A DNA stretch of 64,000 bases, from the NCBI GenBank assembly GCA_910577955.1, contig CAJTNC010000001.1, positions 285,976 through 349,975 on the forward strand, read 5' to 3'. The notes under the pieces are model-generated. The model was not told the DNA's origin. It did no database searches and worked only from the letters and a program-made list of their open reading frames with translations. Origin of the DNA: an uncultured Lachnospiraceae bacterium (GTDB taxonomy: Bacteria; Bacillota; Clostridia; Lachnospirales; Lachnospiraceae). Below, one piece after another: positions 35,542 through 43,916 of this stretch (its first letter is position 1; the number at the start of each line of letters is the position of its first letter). A program made the translations under genes and the position numbers.

Positions 35542-36963
35542 ATGACCACTTCTGTATTTTTGTCAAATAATACTGTATTTGCCGCCTGCGGTCAGGAGAA
35601 AAAGGGTTTGCTTGCCGGGGCGAAGAGCGTGATCTATAAAATGCCGGAGGGAAGTCTCTTAAACGGTATGATCACAAACGAACAGGAGCTGACGGAACAG
35701 CTTAGAGGATTTTGGAAAGCAGAGGGGCTGCCGGATAAAGGCGTCAGACTCGTGTTAGAGTCCTCCAACTTTTCCGTAAAAACCTTTGATCTGCCGAAGA
35801 TGAAGCAGAAGGAGGCTGCCGGAGTGATCCGCAGGGAGTTTGCGGATATTGAGCAGTATGAGGAGAAGCTGTACGATTATACGTTCCTGCAGGAGAATAA
35901 GACCGGCGGGCAGACCTTAGCGGTCATGGTAAACCGCAGCTATATTGAGACATGGCAGCAGATATTCAAAAATATCGGTGTGACGCTTGAGGGTATCACG
36001 GTTTCCAGAGAGACGATGACGCGCTATTTTGCATCCTGCGAGGAACTGCAGAGCGGTTCGGCGGTGCTCTTGCTTTTGGACGATATGATTCTGACGAGCG
36101 TGCTTTGGTCGGAGGGGGAATTGGTTTCCGCCGACAGGAAGAGAATGTTTTCCGCAGAGGGTACCGAGGAATTTTACACGGAGATATCACGGTCGGTGAG
36201 TTCCATCCGTCAGTTTTTTACAGGGCAGAAGGCCGGAAAAAAGCTTGAAAAAGTGTATTTGTGCGGTTTTGGCGAGGCGGATGTAGCATGCTGTCAGGAG
36301 AGACTGGACGACTTCGGATTGTCCATGCGGGCGCTGACGTTAAAAGAGCCCTACGCCGATAATCTGGTGGCGGCCGGCGGCCTGTTGAAGGTAAAAAAAC
36401 CGATGAACCTGCTGTTTGCGCTGAAAAATCAGGAGAAAGCGGATAAGAGTATCGGGGAATTTGCAAAAAAGCTTGTGCCGGTAGGGATTTTGCTCGGGGT
36501 CTGCGTCGTGGGCGCCGTGGGACTGGGAGTGGCCTGCAGCGTCCGCATGGCTAAGGCCACGGAACTGTCCGAATATCTGACGGATGCAGAGAAGATGAAT
36601 GAGAAAATGCAGGTAGAGATCTTGCAGCGGGATATCGGCAATATGGAGCGAATGCTGGGGGAAGCCGAGCAGATAAGGCAGATGAAAGCTTCCTATCCGC
36701 TGGTGGACAGCGGGGTGACGAACAGGATCAAGCAGGCTGCAGAATATGACATGGATGTCAGAGTGTTGAGCTATGATGCGGCAGCGGGAGAACTTAGACT
36801 GTATATCAATACGCCCATCGTGGACAGCGTGAACCAGTATATTTCCACATTGAAGAATACGGGCATGTTTGTGGATGTGAACTATGTGGGGTACAGCTAT
36901 TTGGACAGCACGGGGAGGTATCAGGTGGAAGTAAGCTGTACGATGCGCGGAGGTGTATTATGA
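35542..36963 (+). CDS. pilM: PilM-PilN fusion (actin-like ATPase plus membrane assembly protein)
   Basis: This 473-residue protein joins two parts that are usually separate. Residues 1-300 form a PilM/GspL-like actin fold with FLSNNTVFAACG, LVLESSNFSVKTFDLPKM, VSRETMTRYF and LCGFGEADVACC. Residues about 310-335 form one membrane helix (VPVGILLGVCVVGAVGLGVA), followed by a coiled coil and a PilN-like ferredoxin-fold domain ending YLDSTGRYQVEVSCTMRGG. In Gram-negatives PilM binds the PilN N-terminal tail in trans; here the link is covalent, as in GspL. It overlaps pilO by 4 bases (ATGA). Confidence 0.85.
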   Translation: MTTSVFLSNNTVFAACGQEKKGLLAGAKSVIYKMPEGSLLNGMITNEQELTEQLRGFWKAEGLPDKGVRLVLESSNFSVKTFDLPKMKQKEAAGVIRREFADIEQYEEKLYDYTFLQENKTGGQTLAVMVNRSYIETWQQIFKNIGVTLEGITVSRETMTRYFASCEELQSGSAVLLLLDDMILTSVLWSEGELVSADRKRMFSAEGTEEFYTEISRSVSSIRQFFTGQKAGKKLEKVYLCGFGEADVACCQERLDDFGLSMRALTLKEPYADNLVAAGGLLKVKKPMNLLFALKNQEKADKSIGEFAKKLVPVGILLGVCVVGAVGLGVACSVRMAKATELSEYLTDAEKMNEKMQVEILQRDIGNMERMLGEAEQIRQMKASYPLVDSGVTNRIKQAAEYDMDVRVLSYDAAAGELRLYINTPIVDSVNQYISTLKNTGMFVDVNYVGYSYLDSTGRYQVEVSCTMRGGVL

Positions 36964-37661
36964 AAGTGACGGAACGGGATAAAAAACTTTTGCTGATATT
37001 AGCATATTTTGTGATCATCGTCGGCTTCGGAGCTTTTGTTTTCAGACCCTTGTTTCGTTACTATATGGATATGGGAGACAGGGTGACGCTGCTGACGGCG
37101 CAGAAAGAGGAGATGGACAGAAGGCTTGGGGAAGGCCGCGGGTTAGAGAAGCGGAGAAATGAGTTGTCTGATCTGTTCGAGATATCCACGCAGGATCTTT
37201 ATCCGATGCTGGGCAGCGAAGAGGTGGACAAAGAGATCACGGGCATTGTGCTTTCCTGTGGAATGCAGGCGCTTAATTTAAATATCGCGATGCCGGAGGA
37301 AGGGATGCAGACGGTCATGTACCCCTACGCGGAAGGGCAGTCGGATATTCCGGTATCTGAGACGGCGGGGGATTTTCCCGCGGAACCGGAGGTCGGGGCG
37401 CAGACGGAAGGAGCGGCCGGAGGTCAGGGGCATATTTACGCACCGGTTGTGACGCTGACGGCGGCCGGCAGCAGCGCGCAGGTGGAGGCTCTGCTCGATA
37501 AGCTGATGAAGGACTATCCGGGGATCCGTCTTCGGAGTTATGTCCGCGGGCAGCAGACAGGATATACTGAGGAGGAAGAGATAGAGCAGGAGCTTGTTTC
37601 TTTGGAGTTAGAGCTTTACATGTGCGACAAAAGCGTGTCGGAGCGGGGGGAGAAGCCATGA
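36960..37661 (+). CDS. pilO: PilO-like pilus assembly protein
   Basis: This 233-residue protein has a short cytoplasmic N-terminus, one membrane helix (about 10-28, LLLILAYFVIIVGFGAFVF), a coiled coil with LTAQKEEMDRRLGEG, and a C-terminal ferredoxin-like domain (VTLTAAGSSAQVEALLDKLM). A Pro/Glu/Gly-rich insertion lies about 125-160. PilO pairs with PilN to align the assembly motor with the growing pilus. Size, topology and position after PilM-PilN support the call, although sequence conservation in this family is low. It overlaps pilB by ATGA. Confidence 0.8.
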   Translation: MKVTERDKKLLLILAYFVIIVGFGAFVFRPLFRYYMDMGDRVTLLTAQKEEMDRRLGEGRGLEKRRNELSDLFEISTQDLYPMLGSEEVDKEITGIVLSCGMQALNLNIAMPEEGMQTVMYPYAEGQSDIPVSETAGDFPAEPEVGAQTEGAAGGQGHIYAPVVTLTAAGSSAQVEALLDKLMKDYPGIRLRSYVRGQQTGYTEEEEIEQELVSLELELYMCDKSVSERGEKP

Positions 37662-39334
37662 GTACGTTTAAAAATGTCCCGATCGGAGAAGTCTTAAAAG
37701 AATATGGTTATATTACAGAGGAACAGATCAAGGAGGCGGTGGCATACCAGAAGGACAACCGCGGCAAACGGTTCGGTGCGATCCTGATCGAGCTCGGGTT
37801 TGTGACGGAGGAACAGATGTTGGAGGCCTTGGCCACGCGGCTTGATCTGAAAAAGGTGGAGATAGACCGGATAAACGTGGACGGCGAGGCGGTGGAGAAA
37901 ATTCCGAGACAGCTCGCCGAGAAGTATCTGGTGTTGGGGGTAGAACTGCGGGATGAAACATTGACTGTTGTAGTTAACGATCCGCTGAATCTTTACGGGC
38001 TGGAGGACATCAGGCAGACGACGGGCTGTGAGCTTACTCTTTTGCTTTCGGGGAAAGAGGCGCTTACAAGGGCTATCTACTATCACTATGCGGATATCGG
38101 GGCAAAGCAGGCTTCCAGACAGGCAAACGCCAGCATCGAAGAAGTAGAGGTGGAGGAGATAGACGCTGAGGACGGTGAGGGGGAAGTTCCTGTCATCAAT
38201 CTTTTGAACTCACTGATCCAGCGGGCCTACAGTACGAGGGCCAGCGATATCCACATCGAACCTTTTGAGAATAAGACTGTGGTCCGTATGCGTGTGGACG
38301 GGACCATCGTGGAGTTTGTAACGTTGAAAAAGATGCTGCAGGCGCCGCTTATCGCCCGCATCAAGATTCTTTCAAATCTGGATATCGCGGAGAGGCGCAT
38401 TCCTCAGGACGGTCATTTTCGGGTGAAGATGGAAAGAGAGGCATTGAATATCCGTGTGTCTTTGATTCCTACGGTATTCGGAGAGAAAGCGGTGCTTCGT
38501 CTGCTTTCCGGCAATGCGCAGATCGATTATGAGAAGACGTTCGGCATGGATGCGGCGGATTATCAAGCTTTCTCGGGAATGCTCAAGGCGCCGAATGGGA
38601 TCATATATTTGACCGGGCCCACTGGTTCCGGCAAAACCACAACGCTGTATATGATTCTGGAAGCGATCTCCAGAGGGCAGATCAATATTTCGACCATAGA
38701 GGATCCGGTGGAGAAAAACCTGCCGCGGATCAATCAGATGCAGGTGAATCCCATCTCAGGTCTCAATTTTGAGAACGGCCTGCGGGCGCTTTTGCGTCAG
38801 GATCCCGACGTGATCATGGTGGGGGAGACCCGTGACGCGCAGACGGCGGAAATTTCCATCCGCGCCGCGATCACCGGCCACAGAGTATTTTCCACGCTCC
38901 ACACAAACGATGCGGTTTCCACGATCGTCCGTCTGGCCGATATGGGGGCGGAACCTTATCTGATAGCCAATTCACTTGTGGGCTCGGTGGCCCAGCGTCT
39001 GATGCGGAAACTCTGTCCCAACTGTAAAAAGGAGAGGGAGACGACGAAGGAAGAGCGGCAGATGTTGGGGGAAGATATACGGATCGTGCACGAACCGGCA
39101 GGCTGCCCTTACTGCAGCGGTATCGGGTATACGGGGCGTATTGCGATCCATGAGATCTTTCGCGTGGATCGTGAAGTCCGCAGGATGATCACATCCAGAG
39201 CGGATATGGAGGAGATCGAAGATTATGTGATCCGCACGCAGGGGATGCGCCGGCTGAAAGATTCTGCGTTAGATCTGGTGAAGCGGGGCGTCACTTCGGT
39301 GGAAGAAATGATGAAGGTCGCGTACTATGCCTGA
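37658..39334 (+). CDS. pilB: Pilus assembly (extension) ATPase PilB / GspE family
   Basis: This 558-residue ATPase has an N-terminal MshEN-type domain (about 1-150, GYITEEQIKEAV and LGFVTEEQMLEAL repeats). The catalytic core has the N2 domain (RASDIHIEPFENKTVVRMRV), Walker A GPTGSGKTTT, Asp box STIEDPVEK, Walker B PDVIMVGETRD, and His box STLHTNDAVST. Four cysteines (CPNCKK and CPYCSG) form the zinc site typical of PilB and absent from PilT. It powers pilus extension at the membrane. The ATG overlaps the pilO stop by 4 bases. MshEN domains can bind c-di-GMP in relatives; the key residues here were not checked in detail. Confidence 0.96.
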   Translation: MSTFKNVPIGEVLKEYGYITEEQIKEAVAYQKDNRGKRFGAILIELGFVTEEQMLEALATRLDLKKVEIDRINVDGEAVEKIPRQLAEKYLVLGVELRDETLTVVVNDPLNLYGLEDIRQTTGCELTLLLSGKEALTRAIYYHYADIGAKQASRQANASIEEVEVEEIDAEDGEGEVPVINLLNSLIQRAYSTRASDIHIEPFENKTVVRMRVDGTIVEFVTLKKMLQAPLIARIKILSNLDIAERRIPQDGHFRVKMEREALNIRVSLIPTVFGEKAVLRLLSGNAQIDYEKTFGMDAADYQAFSGMLKAPNGIIYLTGPTGSGKTTTLYMILEAISRGQINISTIEDPVEKNLPRINQMQVNPISGLNFENGLRALLRQDPDVIMVGETRDAQTAEISIRAAITGHRVFSTLHTNDAVSTIVRLADMGAEPYLIANSLVGSVAQRLMRKLCPNCKKERETTKEERQMLGEDIRIVHEPAGCPYCSGIGYTGRIAIHEIFRVDREVRRMITSRADMEEIEDYVIRTQGMRRLKDSALDLVKRGVTSVEEMMKVAYYA

Positions 39335-39370
39335 GGGCGGCAGTATGGGAAGAAAGGCGAGGGAATCACA

Positions 39371-40411
39371 ATGAATGATATTATCATGACTGCGAGAAGT
39401 CTGGGGACTTCGGATATCCATATTTCGGAGGGGAGGCCGCTTCTTTTCAGGATCAACGGAAGGCTGGAGAGAGCTCCCGGTCAGCCGCAGGAGGGAGCGG
39501 TCCGGGAACTCATTCTCGGTATGCTTGACGACGGGCGGAGAAAGAGGCTTGAGGCCGGAGAGGATTTGGACTTTGCGGTGGAAACTCCCGACGGCAACAG
39601 GCAGCGTGTGAATGTTTTTCGTTATCAGGGAAAACTGGCGGCCACGATCCGTCTGTTAAACAGCCGTATCCCGGCGCTGGAAGAGCTGAAATTGCCGAAG
39701 GTATTGAGGGAACTGGCAGCAGAGCCCCGCGGTCTGATCCTTGTGACAGGGCCTACGGGCAGCGGAAAATCGACGACCCTTGCCGCTATGATTCAGTATA
39801 TCAATGAGAACCGTTCCGAACATATCATCACCGTGGAGGATCCTATCGAGTACGTCTATCAGGACAAACTTTCCCTGATCCATCAGCGGGAGGTGGGGGA
39901 AGACGTGGGCAGTTTTGCGGGGGCGCTGCGCAGCGCTCTGCGTGAGGATCCGGATGTGATACTGGTGGGGGAGATGCGCGACTATGAGACGATTTCGGCT
40001 GCGGTGACGGCCGCCGAGACAGGGCATCTTGTGATGTCGACGCTCCATACCACGGGGGCAGGGCAGACCATAGACAGGATCATCGACGCCTGTCCGGCTG
40101 CGGCGCAGAATCAGATCAGGACGCAGCTCTCCGGGATCCTGAAAGGCGTTATCACACAGTGCCTCATCCCTACGACGGACGGAAGAGGGCGCACTGCCGC
40201 CACTGAGATCCTGACCGGAACGGACGCGGTGTTAAATCTGATCCGTGAGAATAAATGTTTCCAGATGAGTTCTGTCATGCAGTCTTCGTCAGCTAATGGT
40301 ATGCATACCTTGAACGGCGATCTGTGCCGTTTGGTTCGGGGCGGGTATATTACAGTGGAGAATGCATATAAATATTCTAATGACAGGAAAGACTTGGAAC
40401 AATTTTTGTAA
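39371..40411 (+). CDS. pilT: Pilus retraction ATPase PilT
   Basis: This 346-residue hexameric ATPase has the PilT layout. It starts MNDIIMTARSLGTSDIHISE, has Walker A GPTGSGKSTT, Asp box TVEDPIEYVY, Walker B PDVILVGEMRD and His box MSTLHTTGAGQ. The C-terminal NLIRENK matches the AIRNLIRE retraction motif, and a final KDLEQFL follows. No zinc cysteines are present, which separates it from PilB. Its presence implies retractile pili (twitching, DNA uptake or adhesion) and not just a secretion pseudopilus. The last 24 bases, stop codon included, recur at 43687-43710, flanking an inserted cassette. Confidence 0.96.
   Translation: MNDIIMTARSLGTSDIHISEGRPLLFRINGRLERAPGQPQEGAVRELILGMLDDGRRKRLEAGEDLDFAVETPDGNRQRVNVFRYQGKLAATIRLLNSRIPALEELKLPKVLRELAAEPRGLILVTGPTGSGKSTTLAAMIQYINENRSEHIITVEDPIEYVYQDKLSLIHQREVGEDVGSFAGALRSALREDPDVILVGEMRDYETISAAVTAAETGHLVMSTLHTTGAGQTIDRIIDACPAAAQNQIRTQLSGILKGVITQCLIPTTDGRGRTAATEILTGTDAVLNLIRENKCFQMSSVMQSSSANGMHTLNGDLCRLVRGGYITVENAYKYSNDRKDLEQFL
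40388..40411 (+). repeat. Left direct repeat (pilT 3' end)
   Basis: AAAGACTTGGAACAATTTTT plus GTAA, the last codons and stop of pilT. It recurs with 22 of 24 identities at 43687-43710. The pair brackets the HD-PRTase cassette like attachment-site duplicates. Confidence 0.8.
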
Positions 40412-40495
40412 GTGCCTGCTTGTAAGATATAGGCTTTTATGATAGAGTATAAAAATAAAAGGAAGTTATAACTATTAGAAAAGAGGTTAAGTACA

Positions 40496-40897
40496 GTGAC
40501 TGATCCGAAAAGATTGTTCGTAAAACAGTTTCTGGCGGCTTTGTTTAATGAGAGTGTACTGACTATACCTATCAATAATGTGCTTTTTCAGTCCGGTATA
40601 GAAAATATGGCGCAATATTTTGAGGCCCATGAGAGTGATTTCGGACCATACGCAAACAAATTGGAACTGCTCTTTTTAAAATATTCTACCAGAGGAGAAT
40701 ATCGCCAGTTTGCTCAGTTGATAGAGAATTTTAACGGAAGACTGGTATCTTTGGAGAATCCCTATTATGTAAAAGCTAATATCCGGCTGGAAAAACCATA
40801 TGCAGAAGAATTACTTAATAACAGAGAATTGGGAATTGAGCAGAAGGTAATGAGAGAGTTGGTCAGTTGTTTTCGCCGTGGTGCAGAGCTTCATTAG
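40496..40897 (+). CDS. Unknown small protein of the HD-PRTase cassette
   Basis: This 133-residue protein starts at GTG with AGAGG upstream. It is predicted mostly helical, with a hydrophobic first third (FVKQFLAALFNESVLTIPIN), a charged middle (YSTRGEYRQFAQLIENFNGR) and a basic end (FRRGAELH). I do not recognise the family and see no catalytic motif or membrane helix. It lies 21 bases upstream of the HD-PRTase gene and was probably co-acquired with it, so it may be a partner such as a sensor or inhibitor. That is inference from position only. Confidence 0.65.
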   Translation: MTDPKRLFVKQFLAALFNESVLTIPINNVLFQSGIENMAQYFEAHESDFGPYANKLELLFLKYSTRGEYRQFAQLIENFNGRLVSLENPYYVKANIRLEKPYAEELLNNRELGIEQKVMRELVSCFRRGAELH

Positions 40898-40918
40898 GAA
40901 AAGTTGGGAGAAAACAAA

Positions 40919-43636
40919 ATGTCGTTTTATGAAATGTTTAGGGACGAGCCGTTTAAGGCAGTTTTTGATGAAGTTGAGGAGTTTACGAGCCGGAAATTAA
41001 AAAAATACAATGACTATCTTGAGAGAACAGAGATGAGCCGGCGGAATAAAGAAATATTTGATGCTGTTTGGGGAAATATAGAGTTTTCTTCCGGAGAGAT
41101 ATATATTTTAGATTCTCCTCTGTTACAGAGACTGCGGGAGATCAAGCAGTTAGGGTTGGCTTGTTTTGTATATTGCGGCAGTGATTATTCAAGATTTTAT
41201 CACACGCTGGGGGTCGTTTTTCTGGCCGATAGGATGGCTGTTTCCTTAAACAAATGTGAAATAGATAAAACGGAATCACAAAAGGAGTATTTCAGGTCAG
41301 TTGTCAGGCTCGCGGCAGTCTTCCATGATGCCGGTCATATGTTTCTCAGTCATGTTTCAGAACATTATTTCGCAAAGAGTCCATTATATCCAAGACATGA
41401 AAAAATAATAAGCGGCATATTGGAGACATTTGAAAAGCGTGCTCGAAAAGGAGCGGCTTTGCATGAAATATTGGGCTGTATGATGGTAAATACTTCTGAA
41501 GTGCGAAGATTGTTAAAGTGTGTTGGAAATCTTTTGGAAGGAATTAAGCCGGAGAACGAAAAAGATTATGATAAATTGGTTGATTATATTTCCGGACTCA
41601 TCGTGGGTGTTCCTGTTGACAGAGATATCCTTCCGTACAGCAGTATCATAAACGGTCCCATAGACGCGGATAAATGCGACTATTTATCCAGAGACTCCCA
41701 TGTGACGCATGTTCCGGTTGCCGTTGATATTTCCAGACTGACGCAGAAGTTAAGCGTTGTGGAAACAAAAGAGATCAATAAGTCTGAATTGTGGCATGTG
41801 GAAACTGACGACTCAAAGCCTTACTACGAGCTTGCAATGTCGGACTCTGCGGAGAAAGCGCTGTTTCAGTTATGTATTGCAAGAACTATCATGTTTGACA
41901 GCGTATATTATCATCATAAAGTGTTGACGGCTGAGACGGAACTGCGGGAACTGATCAACGAGTTGGCGCGGTTGGAAGATCCCCTGTTTACTTCATTTTT
42001 GGAAATATTAGAATATACAGACGGAGATTTTAATAAGTATTTTTTCCGGCAGTTAAAATCCGGAAGAGGTGAGGCAGACGTAAAAATAATAGATAGAGTG
42101 CAGAAAGAATGGGAAAATATTTATGCACGGAATATGGCAAAAAGAATTGCCTGCATTATGCCGGAATATTTAGAGGGATCTCAAAGCGCCAGAGAAAGCT
42201 TATTCGACGAGGTGCTGACCAGCCTGCATTCAGAGGAGGAAAAAAAGCTGCTGGAAATAGTGCAAAATGAGTATATAAAGATTTGCGGACTGATGGGCCT
42301 TGAAGAAAACGCTGATGAAAATAAAAAGATTTTTGTTATACAGTCCCCTACGAATGTATTTGAACATAGCAAAATTCAAGTGCCGATAGATATGTATAAC
42401 GGAAGAAAACGGGAATTTCGAGGGTATGAGTTAGTCAGCAGCAGAGAAACCAGCAGTTCAGCGTCCTATTTTGTTACGACTGTAGAAAACAGGTACCTGA
42501 TGTATCTGGCTTTGGAAAAAGTATTATACCATAAATATAGTATTCTTTTAAAAGATGAATGCAGAGCATGTGGTAAATTCAGCTCTGATGAAGAGGTGAA
42601 AAACTGCAAAAAATTGTTGGACAAGGGATATTATGATGACACACCTGAGTTAGTGAGGAATTCTCTCCTTTATAATTACATTTCAATGAATCAGGTCAAA
42701 GAGATAAAGGAAAAATTTGTTGCCTATGAAGGGCCTGCCGGATATTCTGTCAAGGAGAAAGAAATTGAATATTTTTTTAAACAGATTATTTGCGCCTGCT
42801 CGAGAAAGGGAGAGAGCAGAACAATTGTAAAAGGGATATACAAACTTTTGATGTCTTCCGTGTTTGTGGACAGGAAATTTGTGGCTGAAAATATTACTGC
42901 GGCTCTGAATGATATGAAGCTGCCTGACGATGAACTGTATATAGTACCTTTAGGCAGCATTAGAGATAGCGGAAAACATCTGGCGTATTATTTTAATGAT
43001 GTAAAGCTGGAGGGTAAAAAGATCATTGTCAAAGAAAAGCTGGAGGAAGCTTTGGCGGAGGATGGCAATACGGCGATCATCTTTTTTGATGACGGTTCCT
43101 ATTCTGGGAAACAGTTTCAATCAATCATGCAGGAATACATGGGTGTCCCGAAAGAGAATAGAGAGACAAAAGAACACCATGTGAATCCGCTGGAAGAATC
43201 TATGAGAGAAAAACTGAAGACAAAATCAATTATCTGCACGTTTCTAATGCTTAATTCAGAAAATGAGAGCATATCGAAAGAAAAATTGAGGGAGTTGGGC
43301 GTTGAAAAAGTAAATTTTGTTTATCCGAAGGATATGAGTAAAAAAGTGTTGGAGCAGGATGAGATATTTGGCAGTAAGGAGGAGCGACTGCCCGTAGTTG
43401 ATTTTTTGCGTGAGACAGGTATCGGGATTTTGGAATCCCAAAAAAAAATCAATGGAAGTTATAAAGAAAACTGGGACAGAGAGCGGGTTGAGAGTTCGGC
43501 ATTAGGGTATAATGATGCGCAGCAGATGGTTTTTTTAAAGTCGAGTGTTCCTACATATACTATTACGGCATTTTGGCAGAAAGGGCAATATAAAAATCTC
43601 GACTGGAAACCTCTTTTTCGGAGAACAGAAAAGTAA
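40919..43636 (+). CDS. HD-domain / phosphoribosyltransferase-like two-domain protein (candidate defence effector)
   Basis: The ATG at 40919 with GGGAG eight bases before it gives 905 residues; a TTG five codons earlier is the alternative. The N-terminal third is a dNTPase-like HD domain: LLQRLREIKQLGLA, FYHTLGV (His about 95), AAVFHDAGHMFLSH (HD about 136-137) and DADKCDYLSRD (Asp about 255), the pattern of SAMHD1/dGTPase-type metal sites. A middle region carries CRACG...C, a possible metal knuckle (about 547). The C-terminal part holds AIIFFDDGSYSGKQFQSI (about 721-738), which resembles the PRPP loop of phosphoribosyltransferases, as in conflict-system PRTase-CE proteins. A nucleotide-targeting defence role is inference. 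It is AT-richer than its neighbours. Confidence 0.75.
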   Translation: MSFYEMFRDEPFKAVFDEVEEFTSRKLKKYNDYLERTEMSRRNKEIFDAVWGNIEFSSGEIYILDSPLLQRLREIKQLGLACFVYCGSDYSRFYHTLGVVFLADRMAVSLNKCEIDKTESQKEYFRSVVRLAAVFHDAGHMFLSHVSEHYFAKSPLYPRHEKIISGILETFEKRARKGAALHEILGCMMVNTSEVRRLLKCVGNLLEGIKPENEKDYDKLVDYISGLIVGVPVDRDILPYSSIINGPIDADKCDYLSRDSHVTHVPVAVDISRLTQKLSVVETKEINKSELWHVETDDSKPYYELAMSDSAEKALFQLCIARTIMFDSVYYHHKVLTAETELRELINELARLEDPLFTSFLEILEYTDGDFNKYFFRQLKSGRGEADVKIIDRVQKEWENIYARNMAKRIACIMPEYLEGSQSARESLFDEVLTSLHSEEEKKLLEIVQNEYIKICGLMGLEENADENKKIFVIQSPTNVFEHSKIQVPIDMYNGRKREFRGYELVSSRETSSSASYFVTTVENRYLMYLALEKVLYHKYSILLKDECRACGKFSSDEEVKNCKKLLDKGYYDDTPELVRNSLLYNYISMNQVKEIKEKFVAYEGPAGYSVKEKEIEYFFKQIICACSRKGESRTIVKGIYKLLMSSVFVDRKFVAENITAALNDMKLPDDELYIVPLGSIRDSGKHLAYYFNDVKLEGKKIIVKEKLEEALAEDGNTAIIFFDDGSYSGKQFQSIMQEYMGVPKENRETKEHHVNPLEESMREKLKTKSIICTFLMLNSENESISKEKLRELGVEKVNFVYPKDMSKKVLEQDEIFGSKEERLPVVDFLRETGIGILESQKKINGSYKENWDRERVESSALGYNDAQQMVFLKSSVPTYTITAFWQKGQYKNLDWKPLFRRTEK

Positions 43637-43686
43637 AATTAGAATTGCCGGAGCAGAGATATGGACAGGACGGAATAAAATGCCAA

Positions 43687-43710
43687 AAAGATTTGGAACA
43701 ATTTTTATAA
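43687..43710 (+). repeat. Right direct repeat (copy of the pilT 3' end)
   Basis: AAAGATTTGGAACAATTTTT plus ATAA matches 40388-40411 at 22 of 24 positions and still spells KDLEQFL-stop in one frame. It is an orphan fragment without the rest of pilT. Confidence 0.8.
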
Positions 43711-43718
43711 AAAAGTAC

Positions 43719-43747
43719 TTGCATTTTAGAAAACAATCCTGTATAAT
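43719..43747 (+). promoter_or_regulatory. Promoter of tRNA-Gln
   Basis: TTGCAT (43719-43724), exactly 17 bases, then TATAAT (43742-43747), 17 bases before the tRNA 5' end. It is a strong sigma-A promoter and begins 9 bases after the right direct repeat. Confidence 0.85.
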
Positions 43748-43763
43748 ACCTAGAGTAAGTCAA

Positions 43764-43835
43764 AGGGCTATCGCCAAACGGTAAGGCAACGGACTCTGAC
43801 TCCGTCATTTCAAGGTTCGAATCCTTGTAGCCCTG
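43764..43835 (+). tRNA. tRNA-Gln, anticodon CTG
   Basis: The 72-base cloverleaf has acceptor arms AGGGCTA / TAGCCCT, D arm with GGTAAGGC, anticodon stem ACGGA / TCCGT around loop CTCTGAC (anticodon CTG at 43796-43798), and T arm CAAGG-TTCGAAT-CCTTG with discriminator G73. CCA is not encoded. It resembles the usual Firmicute tRNA-Gln but reads CAG rather than CAA. It is transcribed alone, between its own promoter and a terminator. Confidence 0.95.
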
Positions 43836-43855
43836 CGCGACAGGGTTGACCTGCT

Positions 43856-43893
43856 AAAAGCCTCGGGAGGAAAAATCCCGAGGCTTAAATTTT
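43856..43893 (+). terminator. Intrinsic terminator after tRNA-Gln
   Basis: Perfect 11-bp stem AAGCCTCGGGA / TCCCGAGGCTT, loop GGAAAAA, then AAATTTTC. Confidence 0.85.
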
Positions 43894-43916
43894 CTGAATA
43901 AAAGGAGCGAGCGGAT

